Positions 44,831 to 52,551 of a stretch of 64,000 nucleotides of DNA are shown here, piece by piece. Position 1 is the stretch's first letter. Every line of letters starts with the position of its first letter. The notes beneath the pieces are model-generated. The model was not told the DNA's origin. It saw only the letters and a list, made by a program, of their open reading frames with translations, and did not search any database. Location of the stretch: the NCBI RefSeq assembly GCF_025061645.1, contig NZ_JANYMP010000040.1, positions 19,697 through 83,696 on the forward strand, in the 5' to 3' direction. A program made the translations under genes and the position numbers. Source of the stretch: Umezawaea endophytica. Its GTDB lineage: Bacteria; Actinomycetota; Actinomycetes; Mycobacteriales; Pseudonocardiaceae.

Positions 44831-45580
44831 CTAGTCGCGCGGCGAGTAGCCGCACTCGGTGGACGCCGCTCGCGCCGTGGCGAGCAGGTTGGGCACGAGG
44901 GCCAGCAGGCCCTCGAAGTCGAGCATCACCTTGGGGACGGACATCGAGACGGCCGCGACGACCTCGCCGCGGGAGCCGCGGATCGGCGCGCCGATGCAGT
45001 GGATGAAGTCCTCGTGCTCGGAGTTGTCCATCGCGTACCCGCGTTCGCGCACCCGTTCCAGCTCGGCCAGGTAGGCGGTCGCGTCGGTGATGGTGTTCGC
45101 GGTCAGCCTCGGGTACTCCATGGACTCCGCGACCTCGCGCCGCTTGGCCTCGGGCAGGTCCGACAGCAGGACCTTCGCCACGGCGGTGCAGTGCAGCGGG
45201 GCGCGGCGGCCGACGCGGGAGTACATCCGCATCGGGTGCGTGCTGTCGTACTTGTCGATGTAGATCACCTCGCCGCCCTCGTAGCTGGCGAGGTGGACGG
45301 TGTAGCCGGTGAGCGCGTTCAGCTCGCGCAGCGCGGCCTCGGCGCTGCGGCGGACGTCCCGCTCCTCCAGCGCTCGGTTGGCGAGGTCGAACAGCGCGGT
45401 GCCGAGCCGGTAGTGGTGCACGCCCTCGCGCTGCACGAACCGGTGCGACTCCAGGGTTCTCAGCAGTCTCAGCGCGGTCGACTTGTGCACGTCGATGACA
45501 CCGGACAGCTCCTCCAGCGTCTTGGGGCCGGTCGCCAGTTCGCCGACGAGGGTCAACGCGCGGTCCAGGCTCTGGCTCAT
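44831..45580 (-). CDS. IclR-family transcriptional regulator
   Basis: 249 residues; ATG (MSQSLDRALTLVGELATGPK). An N-terminal winged helix-turn-helix (TLEELSGVIDVHKSTALRLLRTLESHRFV, residues about 20-48) is followed by the IclR effector domain (LHCTAVAKVLLSDL; DFIHCIGAPIRGSRGEVVAAVSMSVP). KdgR-type IclR proteins sense 2-keto-3-deoxygluconate or related acids, which fits the sugar-kinase gene it overlaps (ATGA). It probably controls both its own unit and the divergent operon through the palindrome at 46645-46661. Confidence 0.94.
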   Translation of the reverse strand: MSQSLDRALTLVGELATGPKTLEELSGVIDVHKSTALRLLRTLESHRFVQREGVHHYRLGTALFDLANRALEERDVRRSAEAALRELNALTGYTVHLASYEGGEVIYIDKYDSTHPMRMYSRVGRRAPLHCTAVAKVLLSDLPEAKRREVAESMEYPRLTANTITDATAYLAELERVRERGYAMDNSEHEDFIHCIGAPIRGSRGEVVAAVSMSVPKVMLDFEGLLALVPNLLATARAASTECGYSPRD

Positions 45581-46563
45581 GGTGTCTCCCGTAGGTCGCC
45601 CGCCCTCAGGGTCGCCGCCGCCCAGGTGGGCTCGTCGGCGTCGAGCAGCGGTCCGGTGACCGACGCGGGCAGCGGCTGTCCGACGTCCTCGTGGGTCAGC
45701 AGCGCCGCGGCCGCTTGCAGGTGCCCCGCGCGCAGTCGCCTGGCGGGAGGGTTCCCGGCCAGGTGGGCGGCAAGATAACCCGCCGCGAACGCGTCGCCGG
45801 CGCCGACCGGTTCGACCACGTCCACGCGCAGCGCCCGCTGGTAGGTGTGGACGTCGCCCTCGACGAGCGTGGCGCCCTTCTCGCCCTGCTTCACGACGAT
45901 GCTCGCCGGGCCGGGGAGCAGGGCGCGCAGCTCGTGCGGGTCGCCGGTCCCCCACACGGCCTCGGCCTCGTCGGCGCCCGCCAGCACCACGTCGGCGGCG
46001 TTCGCCAGGTCGCGCAGCACGGCCGGGTCGCGGTCGCGCCACAGCGCGGGCCGCCAGTTGAGGTCGAACGACACCAGGTGCCCGGTCCGGGGCGCGGTCA
46101 GGACGTCCCGCAGCAGCGCGAGGCAGGTGTCGGACAGGGCCGCGGTGATGCCGCTGACGTGCACCAACCGCACGTCGGCCAGGTCGAGGGCCCCCAGCAC
46201 CCCCGGTCCCATGGCCGAGGCGGCGGAACCCCGCCGGTAGTAGCGGACGGGGCTCCCCGAGGCGTCGGCCTCCTTCACGTACAGGCCCGTCGGCCGCTCC
46301 GGGTCGACGTGCACCGCGCTCACGTCCACGCCCGCGCCGCCGACCCCGTCCAGGACGGCCTGACCGAACGCGTCCGCGCCCACCGCGCTCACCCACGAAC
46401 TGGTGACACCCAGTCGGGCGAGATGGCAGGCCACATTGGACTCCGCGCCCCCGATCGCCCTGGTCCACTGCCGGACCGCGTGCGCGGGGCCTGGTTCGGC
46501 GGGTACCAGCACGACCATCGTCTCGCCGAGGCAGACCACACCGCCCGCTTGTTCGAACCTCAT
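45577..46563 (-). CDS. PfkB-family sugar kinase, probable 2-keto-3-deoxygluconate kinase
   Basis: 328 residues; ATG. Ribokinase/PfkB fold: N-terminal LGETMVVLVP and GGAESNVACHLARLG, the lid strand GLYVKEADASGSPVRYYRRGSA, FDLNWRPALW, and the C-terminal catalytic motif VEPVGAGDAFAAGYLAAHLAG with the base aspartate in GAGD. FD(I/L)N-R-LW is typical of 2-keto-3-deoxygluconate kinases (KdgK). It heads the minus-strand unit kdgK-iclR-ridA. The product KDPG would need an aldolase not seen in the window. Confidence 0.88.
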   Translation of the reverse strand: MRFEQAGGVVCLGETMVVLVPAEPGPAHAVRQWTRAIGGAESNVACHLARLGVTSSWVSAVGADAFGQAVLDGVGGAGVDVSAVHVDPERPTGLYVKEADASGSPVRYYRRGSAASAMGPGVLGALDLADVRLVHVSGITAALSDTCLALLRDVLTAPRTGHLVSFDLNWRPALWRDRDPAVLRDLANAADVVLAGADEAEAVWGTGDPHELRALLPGPASIVVKQGEKGATLVEGDVHTYQRALRVDVVEPVGAGDAFAAGYLAAHLAGNPPARRLRAGHLQAAAALLTHEDVGQPLPASVTGPLLDADEPTWAAATLRAGDLRETP

Positions 46564-46644
46564 CCGCTTCTTTCCTCCGGACTTGCTCGTTGACGGCGGC
46601 TCAGGCGAATGTTACACACTTCAGCATCACATCGCGCAATAGCC

Positions 46645-46661
46645 GTTGCAAAATATGCAAC
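46645..46661. promoter_or_regulatory. Candidate IclR operator
   Basis: GTTGCA-AAATA-TGCAAC is a perfect 17-base palindrome in the divergent promoter region, 16 bases before the GTG of the PLP deaminase gene and 82 bases from the kinase start. The GTTGCA/TGCAAC half-sites resemble those of known IclR-type regulators. Confidence 0.6.
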
Positions 46662-46677
46662 GTGAGGAGCGAGACAC

Positions 46678-47961
46678 GTGCACTCCGCCGACATCGACCG
46701 GACCGCGGTAGCCGCGCTGCGCGCGGAACGCATCGACTGGCAGTTCAAGGGTTTGCCGAGCTCGACGTTCGGCGCCACCGTCGGCGAGGTCGCCGACCGG
46801 CGCCTCGACCTGTTCGCCGACGGCTTCGTCGGCCCGCTCGTGGTGCTCGACGCGGCCGCGCTGGAGCACAACCTCACGACGATGGCGGCCTGGTGCGAGA
46901 AGCACGGCGTCGTGCTGGCGCCGCACGGCAAGACCACGATGTCGCCGCAGCTCTTCGCCCGCCAGCTCGACCTCGGCTCGTGGGCGATCACGGCGGCCAA
47001 CGCCAGCCAGCTCAGGGTGTACCGGGCGTTCGGCGTGAGCCGGGTGCTGCTGGCCAACCAGCTCGTCGACCCCGCCGCGCTGCGGTGGCTGGCCGACGAG
47101 CTGGAGGCCGACCCGGCGTTCGAGTTCACCTGCTGGGTGGACTCGGTGGCGGGGGTCGAGGCGATGACCGCGGCGCTGGGGTCCACCAGCCGACCGGTCG
47201 ACGTGCTCGTGGAGCTGGGCGCGGCGGGCGGCCGGACCGGCGCGCGGGACGCGGACACCGCCGTGGCGGTGGCGCAAGCGGTTGCGGACAGCCCGGCGCT
47301 GCGGCTCGTCGGCGTCGGCGGCTACGAGGGCGCGCTGGCGCACGACGCGTCCGAGCAGGCGAAGTCCACTGTGGACGCCTATCTTGACGCGGTGCGCGAC
47401 CTGGTGCTGCGACTGGACGACGAGGGCCGGTTCGACGGGGTCGAGCAGGTCATCGTGACCGTCGGCGGCAGCGCGTACTTCGACCAGGTCGCCGCGGCGC
47501 TGACCAAGCCGTGGCCGGACGGGCTGCCGGTGCTGCCCGTGGTGCGCAGCGGCGCGTACGTGACGCACGACGACGGCTTCTACCGCGGCATCTCCCCGCT
47601 CGGCCGGACCGGGGGCGAGCAGCCGTTCCGGTCCGCGCTGCGGGCGTGGGCGCAGGTCACGTCGAAGCCGCAGGCCGACCTGGCGCTGCTGACGCTCGGC
47701 AAGCGCGACGCGTCGTTCGACGAGGGCCTGCCGGAACCCCAGGTCGTGCGGTCCGGAGGGGTGGAACGGCCGCTGAGGGGTGCGACCGTGACGGCCCTGA
47801 ACGACCAGCACGCGTTCCTGGCGATCGGGGAGGAAGCGGTGGAGGTCGGGGACTGGATCGGGCTCGGCCTGTCCCACCCGTGCACCGTGTTCGACAAGTG
47901 GCGGCTCCTCCCCGTGGTCGACGGCACGACCGTCGTCGACTTCGTCCGGACCTACTTCTAG
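46678..47961 (+). CDS. PLP-dependent deaminase/dehydratase of the D-serine dehydratase-like (fold type III) family
   Basis: 427 residues; GTG with GAGGAGCG upstream. Alanine-racemase-type barrel with the PLP lysine in VVLAPHGKTTMSPQLF (about residue 84), then GGYEGALAH. A C-terminal beta domain has metal-ligand candidates LNDQHAFLAIG and LSHPCTVFDKWRLL, the His/Cys pair that holds zinc in D-serine dehydratases. Members deaminate D-serine, D-threo-hydroxyaspartate or D-glucosaminate. First gene of a three-gene operon whose partners (kinase, sugar-acid permease) favour a sugar amino acid such as D-glucosaminate over D-serine. Confidence 0.88.
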   Translation: MHSADIDRTAVAALRAERIDWQFKGLPSSTFGATVGEVADRRLDLFADGFVGPLVVLDAAALEHNLTTMAAWCEKHGVVLAPHGKTTMSPQLFARQLDLGSWAITAANASQLRVYRAFGVSRVLLANQLVDPAALRWLADELEADPAFEFTCWVDSVAGVEAMTAALGSTSRPVDVLVELGAAGGRTGARDADTAVAVAQAVADSPALRLVGVGGYEGALAHDASEQAKSTVDAYLDAVRDLVLRLDDEGRFDGVEQVIVTVGGSAYFDQVAAALTKPWPDGLPVLPVVRSGAYVTHDDGFYRGISPLGRTGGEQPFRSALRAWAQVTSKPQADLALLTLGKRDASFDEGLPEPQVVRSGGVERPLRGATVTALNDQHAFLAIGEEAVEVGDWIGLGLSHPCTVFDKWRLLPVVDGTTVVDFVRTYF

Positions 47962-47970
47962 GGAGCAGGC

Positions 47971-49560
47971 GTGGACATCGTCTTCAAGGGCGCGCGGGTC
48001 GTGGACGGCACCGGCGCGCCGGAGTACCGGGCGGACGTGGGCGTGCGCGACGGCCGGATCGCGGGCATCGGCGACCGGCTGTCCGGCGGCCGGACCGTCG
48101 ACGCCGACGGGCTGGTGCTGGCCCCCGGTTTCATCGACATGCACTCGCACTCCGACCTCCAGGTGCTGGCGAAGCCGGACCACCTCGCCAAGGTGTCGCA
48201 GGGCGTGACCAGCGAGGTGCTCGGCCAGGACGGGCTGTCGTACGCGCCCGTGGACGACGCCGTGCTGGAGACGCTGCGCGGCCAGCTCGCGGGCTGGAAC
48301 GACGACCCGCCGGGCTTCGACTGGAACTGGCGGTCGGTCGGCGAGTACCTGGACCGGCTCGACCGGGGCATCGCCGTGAACGCCGCGTACCTGGTGCCGC
48401 AGGGCACCGTGCGGATGCTCTGCGTCGGCTGGGAGGACCGGCCCGCGACCCAGGCCGAGATCGACCGGATGCGGACCGTCGTCGCGGACTCCCTGCGGGA
48501 GGGCGCGATGGGACTCTCGTCCGGCCTCACCTACACGCCCGGCATGTACGCGAGCACGTCGGAACTCGTCCAGCTCTGCCAGGTCACGGGCTCGCTCGGC
48601 GGCTTCTACAGCCCGCACCACCGCAGCTACGGCGCCGGCGCGCTGGAGGCGTACGCGGAGATGGTCCAGGTGTCGCTGGACTCCGGCTGCCCGCTGCACC
48701 TCGCGCACGCCACGATGAACTTCCCGGTCAACGAGGGCCGCGCGGGCGAGCTGCTGACCTTGCTGGACGATGCCATCGCGGCGGGCGCGGACATCTCGCT
48801 CGACACGTACCCGTACCTGCCCGGCGCGACCTACCTGTCCGCGCTGCTGCCGAGCTGGGCCACCGAGGGCGGCCCGGAGGCGACCCTGGCCCGGCTGTCC
48901 GGCGCGGACAGCCGCGAGCGGATCCGGGTGGAGATCGAGGAGACCGGCTCGGACGGCTGCCACGGCGTGCCGGTCGACTGGGAGTCCATCGAGATCAACG
49001 GCGTGCGGCGCGCGGAGAACGCGCACCTGGTCGGCCACAGCGTCGCCGCGTCCGCGAGGACGGCGGGCCGGGCCGCGTCGGACTTGTACTTCGACACCCT
49101 GGTGGCCGAACGGCTCGGCACGTCGTGCCTCATGCACGTCGGCCACGAGGGCAACGTGCAGGCGATCATGCGCCACCCGGCCCACACCGGCGGCAGCGAC
49201 GGCCTGCTGGTCGGCGACCGGCCGCACCCGCGCGCGTGGGGCACGTTCCCGCGCTACCTCGCGCGGTACGTGCGGGAACTGGGCGTCCTCGGCCTGGAGG
49301 ACTGCGTCTCCCACCTCACCGGGCGGGCCGCCAAGCGGCTGCGCCTCACCGACCGCGGCCTCGTGCGCGAGGGCTACGCGGCGGACCTGGTCCTGTTCGA
49401 CCCCGACGAGGTCGCGGACACCGCGACCTTCGACGAACCCCGGCAGGCGGCTACCGGCATCCCCTACGTGCTCGTCAACGGGGTGCCGGTGATCGACGGC
49501 GGTACGCACACCGGGGCGCTGCCCGGCCATTCCCTGCGCAACAACGGGAGAACGATGTGA
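47971..49560 (+). CDS. N-acyl-D-amino-acid deacylase family amidohydrolase
   Basis: 529 residues from a GTG (MDIVFKGARVVDGTGAPEYR). Amidohydrolase fold with the metal motif APGFIDMHSHSDLQ (residues about 51-64), the site EGAMGLSSGLTYTPGMYAS, and histidines in YSPHHRS, LHLAHATMNF and LVGHSV. D-aminoacylases remove an acyl group from the amino nitrogen of D-configured amino acids. In this operon it would supply the free amine for the PLP deaminase, for example by deacetylating N-acetyl-D-glucosaminate. Starts 9 bases after the deaminase stop. Confidence 0.9.
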   Translation: MDIVFKGARVVDGTGAPEYRADVGVRDGRIAGIGDRLSGGRTVDADGLVLAPGFIDMHSHSDLQVLAKPDHLAKVSQGVTSEVLGQDGLSYAPVDDAVLETLRGQLAGWNDDPPGFDWNWRSVGEYLDRLDRGIAVNAAYLVPQGTVRMLCVGWEDRPATQAEIDRMRTVVADSLREGAMGLSSGLTYTPGMYASTSELVQLCQVTGSLGGFYSPHHRSYGAGALEAYAEMVQVSLDSGCPLHLAHATMNFPVNEGRAGELLTLLDDAIAAGADISLDTYPYLPGATYLSALLPSWATEGGPEATLARLSGADSRERIRVEIEETGSDGCHGVPVDWESIEINGVRRAENAHLVGHSVAASARTAGRAASDLYFDTLVAERLGTSCLMHVGHEGNVQAIMRHPAHTGGSDGLLVGDRPHPRAWGTFPRYLARYVRELGVLGLEDCVSHLTGRAAKRLRLTDRGLVREGYAADLVLFDPDEVADTATFDEPRQAATGIPYVLVNGVPVIDGGTHTGALPGHSLRNNGRTM

Positions 49561-50954
49561 TCAACTGGCTCCAACACGAAACGGGCGGGCTGCTGACCCT
49601 GTCCGCGATCAGCATCGCCCTGCTGCTGATCATGATCATCCGGTTCAAGGTCGAGCCGTTCATCGCCCTGCTGATCGCCGGTCTGCTCGTCGCGCTCGCC
49701 GCGGGCCTCCCGGTGGAGACCCTGGTCGGGTCGGCCCAGAAGGCGTCGGGATCACTGCTGGAGGGCGGCTTCGGCGGCATCCTCGGGCACATCGCGTCGA
49801 TCATCGGCCTCGGCACGCTGCTCGGCGCGATCCTGGAGGCCTCCGGCGGCGCGCAGGTGCTGACCGGGTCGCTGCTCAGGGCGTTCGGCGAGAAGCGCGC
49901 CCCGCTCGCGATGGGCCTGGCCGGACTCATCTTCGGCGTGCCGGTGTTCTTCGACATCGGCATCTTCGTGCTCGCGCCGCTCGTCTACGTGGCGGCGAAG
50001 CAGGGCGGCAAGTCGATCGTGCTGTACGCCATGCCGCTGCTCGCGGGCCTGTCGGTCATGCACGCGTTCATGCCTCCCCACCCCGGCCCGGTGGCCGCGG
50101 CGGGTCTGCTGAAGGTCGGCCTCGGCTGGATCATCATCATGGGCCTGGCCTGCGCGATCCCCGCGTGGTTCGTCGGCGGCATCCTGTACTCCACCTGGAT
50201 CGGCAAGAAGATCAACGTGCCGGTGCCCGAGGAGATGCTGGCCGCCGCGCAGGAGGCCCAGGACGAGAACGAGGTGAAGAACCCGCCGTCGCTCGGGCTG
50301 GTGCTGGGGATCATCGCGATCCCGCTGGTGCTGATCCTCGCGGGCACGTTCGGCAGCATCCTGCTGACCAAGGGTTCCCGGCTCTACAGCGTGTTCACGT
50401 TCTTCGGCACGCCCGCGGTCGCGCTGACCATCGCGGTGCTGCTCGCCACGTACCTGCTCGGCTACCGCCGCGGCATGACCCGCGACCAGCTCACCGAGCT
50501 GACCGGCAAGTCGCTGCGCCCGGTCGGCATGATCCTGCTCGTCGTCGGCGCGGGCGGCTTCTTCGGCGCCGTGCTCTCGGCGACCGGCGTCGGCAAGGTG
50601 CTCGCGACGTCGTTGTCCGACGCGGGCCTGCCGGTGATCGCGCTGGCGTACGTCATCAGTTGCGGCATGCGCATCGCCCAGGGCTCCGCCACCGTCGCCA
50701 TCGTCACCACCACCGGCATCGTCGCGCCGGTCGTGGCGGACCTGAACTACTCGCAGCCCCAGTTGGCGCTGCTGGTCATGTCGATCGCGGCGGGCTCGAT
50801 CATCGCGTCGCACGTGAACGACGGCGGTTTCTGGATCGTGTCGCGCTACTTCGGCCTGTCGGTCAAGGAGACGCTCCAGACGTGGACCGTGCTGGAGACC
50901 GTGCTGTCGGTGGTCGGCTTCATCATGGCGGCCGGGCTCAGCCTGGTCTTCTGA
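49557..50954 (+). CDS. GntP family permease (gluconate/D-amino acid/sugar-acid:H+ symporter)
   Basis: 465 residues from a GTG overlapping the previous stop, with GGGAGAA upstream. Twelve or so membrane helices. The family signatures GVPVFFDIGIFVLAPLVY (about residue 125) and MPPHPGPVAAAGLL (about 165) are intact, as is the C-terminal ASHVNDGGFWIVSRYFGLS. GntP carriers bring in gluconate, related sugar acids or D-serine. It would import the substrate of the operon, and is followed by a strong terminator. Confidence 0.94.
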   Translation: MINWLQHETGGLLTLSAISIALLLIMIIRFKVEPFIALLIAGLLVALAAGLPVETLVGSAQKASGSLLEGGFGGILGHIASIIGLGTLLGAILEASGGAQVLTGSLLRAFGEKRAPLAMGLAGLIFGVPVFFDIGIFVLAPLVYVAAKQGGKSIVLYAMPLLAGLSVMHAFMPPHPGPVAAAGLLKVGLGWIIIMGLACAIPAWFVGGILYSTWIGKKINVPVPEEMLAAAQEAQDENEVKNPPSLGLVLGIIAIPLVLILAGTFGSILLTKGSRLYSVFTFFGTPAVALTIAVLLATYLLGYRRGMTRDQLTELTGKSLRPVGMILLVVGAGGFFGAVLSATGVGKVLATSLSDAGLPVIALAYVISCGMRIAQGSATVAIVTTTGIVAPVVADLNYSQPQLALLVMSIAAGSIIASHVNDGGFWIVSRYFGLSVKETLQTWTVLETVLSVVGFIMAAGLSLVF

Positions 50955-50973
50955 CCGCTCTCCCGAACCCCAG

Positions 50974-51003
50974 GGCCCGCCCGGCACGATCGCCGGGCGG
51001 GCC
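50974..51003 (+). terminator. Intrinsic terminator after the GntP operon
   Basis: Twelve-base perfect stem (GGCCCGCCCGGC and its complement), six-base loop, then TTT. Nineteen bases beyond the permease stop codon. Confidence 0.9.
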
Positions 51004-51470
51004 TTTCGGCGTATTCCATCACCCGTTCAGCCCAGCTCGACGTATTCGAATAGCGACATCGATCACCTCGCGAAAAAATGAATGAAGTTTGGCAATACTC
51101 CGCACAATTGCGGCCTCGAAGAAGGCCGTCCACGATCGTGCGCCGACGTGCGAAAAACCACTTCGCAGAGTGTGAAAACTGACCGCGAGTTCACCCGAAC
51201 CGGGCGCTCCCATCACACTTTGTCGTCATCATCGGGCGTGCGACCAGGACGATGATCACTCACAGCCCCTCCCCTCGATTGGGTGCCACACCTACCGAAA
51301 CCGCTGCTCACTGAGGCAGACTTCCGACCGCACCCCGAAGTCGCGGCCCGGTTCCAGCAGGTCGGAGACGCGCATTCGACAGTGCGGCCCCGGTGGTTCG
51401 GAATTGTCTTCACGTCCTTTTCCCCGCCACCGAAACCCGGCGAAAGTATTCTTCCACTCAGGGAGCATTC
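51004..51470. other. AT-richer intergenic region before the RhiA-like gene
   Basis: The stretch is clearly richer in A and T than its surroundings (for example GCGAAAAAATGAATGAAGTT near 51074 and TTCGGAATTGTCTTC near 51400). It probably holds the promoter of the RhiA-like pair. No tRNA or strong palindrome is seen. One short open frame, listed next, overlaps its right part. Confidence 0.5.
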
Positions 51471-51474
51471 ATGA
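51283..51474 (+). CDS. Doubtful small open frame upstream of the RhiA-like gene
   Basis: 63 codons from a GTG; its TGA overlaps the next ATG (ATGA). The product begins PHLPKPLLTEADFRPHPEVA, which looks protein-like, but third-position G/C is clearly lower than in the neighbours and there is no good ribosome site. The next gene has its own GGGAGC. It could be a leader peptide or chance. Confidence 0.22.
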   Translation: MPHLPKPLLTEADFRPHPEVAARFQQVGDAHSTVRPRWFGIVFTSFSPPPKPGESILPLREHS

Positions 51475-52190
51475 CTGGAACCCAGTACACACTCCGCGTC
51501 GTGAACAACTCCACGAACTTCGTGGACATGTGCATGTACCAGGAGGACCCGAACCTCGGAGTCCCGAACGTCGTGTCGCTGGCCTGGTTCGCCAAGCCCG
51601 CGTACGAGACGACGACCGTGGTCTTCCGCTGGACGGTCGACTACTCGTTCGTCTGGTCGGAGACCGGGGAACTCATCCCCGGCGTCTACTTCGACGCCTC
51701 GCAGACCTGGCCGGCGGACCCGAGCACCGTCGGCACCTCGACGGACACCAAGGCGGGCAACCAGATCGGTTTCTCGCACCCGTCGCCCAACGCGTACACG
51801 TTCACGTCGACGCCCTTCCCCGGCGCGAAGGTGGGCTCGCTGTACGTCACGGAGAACCCGAACGTCCCGTTGAGGCGGTCCAGCGTCGGCATCGGCATGT
51901 CCGGGGCGGGCACGTTCGCCGTGCAGGCCCAGCCGAACCTCAACCTGACGTTCACGCCCCACCCGGTGTACTACCTCGCCGCGGGCACCTACTCCCAGGG
52001 CGAGGTGCTCGACATCGCGTCCATGACCAACCCGACCGACATCCGGTTCCCGGACGGCGTGTTCTCGATGACGGCGACCCTCACCAAGAACAACTCCTGG
52101 GTCGTCAACGACACGCCCGCGGCGAACGCCCTGGAGCACAAGCAGAGCCTCACCGACCGGCGGCGCGTGCTCGCGGGGGCGACGCGATGA
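51471..52190 (+). CDS. RhiA-like protein
   Basis: 239 residues; ATG (MTGTQYTLRVVNNSTNFVDM) with GGGAGC upstream. The protein is beta-rich, without a signal peptide, and has aromatic stretches SLAWFAKPAYETTTVVFRW and DYSFVWSETGELIPGVYF. It resembles RhiA of Rhizobium, a rhizosphere-expressed quorum-regulated protein of unknown biochemical role. I am fairly but not fully sure of this match. The next gene overlaps by four bases and is of the same style, so they may form one functional unit. Its lower G/C upstream region suggests separate regulation or recent arrival. Confidence 0.7.
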   Translation: MTGTQYTLRVVNNSTNFVDMCMYQEDPNLGVPNVVSLAWFAKPAYETTTVVFRWTVDYSFVWSETGELIPGVYFDASQTWPADPSTVGTSTDTKAGNQIGFSHPSPNAYTFTSTPFPGAKVGSLYVTENPNVPLRRSSVGIGMSGAGTFAVQAQPNLNLTFTPHPVYYLAAGTYSQGEVLDIASMTNPTDIRFPDGVFSMTATLTKNNSWVVNDTPAANALEHKQSLTDRRRVLAGATR

Positions 52191-52492
52191 CCGCCTCGGG
52201 CGAGACCTCGGCGGCGCCGAGTAAGGACGACGGCGGGGCGCTGGAGTTCCCGGAGGGCGGCTACACCAAGGTCAAGGTGGTCCCGATCGGCGGTGGCCAG
52301 GGTTCGCTGACCAACGGCACCGGCACCTACTCCTCGTTCGGGACCTTCTCGGCCGGGCAGTTCAGCCCCGGTGACCTGCCGAGGATCGGCGACTACTACA
52401 ACATCTCGGCCACCCACGAAGGCGTCAACTACGACTTCCCGCGCTGGAAGTGCACCCACGCGGGAGGCACGAGCGACTTCCGGGAAAACTGA
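52187..52492 (+). CDS. Small partner of the RhiA-like protein, unknown function
   Basis: 101 residues; ATG overlapping the RhiA-like stop (ATGA). Beta-rich, glycine-rich and polar (GYTKVKVVPIGGGQGSLTNG, TFSAGQFSPGDLPRIGDYYN), with one cysteine near the C terminus (WKCTHAG). No signal peptide. Not recognised as a known family. Its coupled translation points to a 1:1 partnership with the protein before it, perhaps as subunits of one assembly. Confidence 0.65.
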   Translation: MTASGETSAAPSKDDGGALEFPEGGYTKVKVVPIGGGQGSLTNGTGTYSSFGTFSAGQFSPGDLPRIGDYYNISATHEGVNYDFPRWKCTHAGGTSDFREN

Positions 52493-52500
52493 CCCACGAC

Positions 52501-52540
52501 GAAGGGGCCCGTCCGGCGACGTCGCCGGACGGGCCCCTTC
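52501..52540. terminator. Very strong bidirectional terminator
   Basis: A perfect 40-base palindrome: GAAGGGGCCCGTCCGGCGAC is followed at once by its own reverse complement. It lies between the convergent RhiA-like pair and the repeat lipoprotein. Confidence 0.9.
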
Positions 52541-52551
52541 CACCGGTACGA

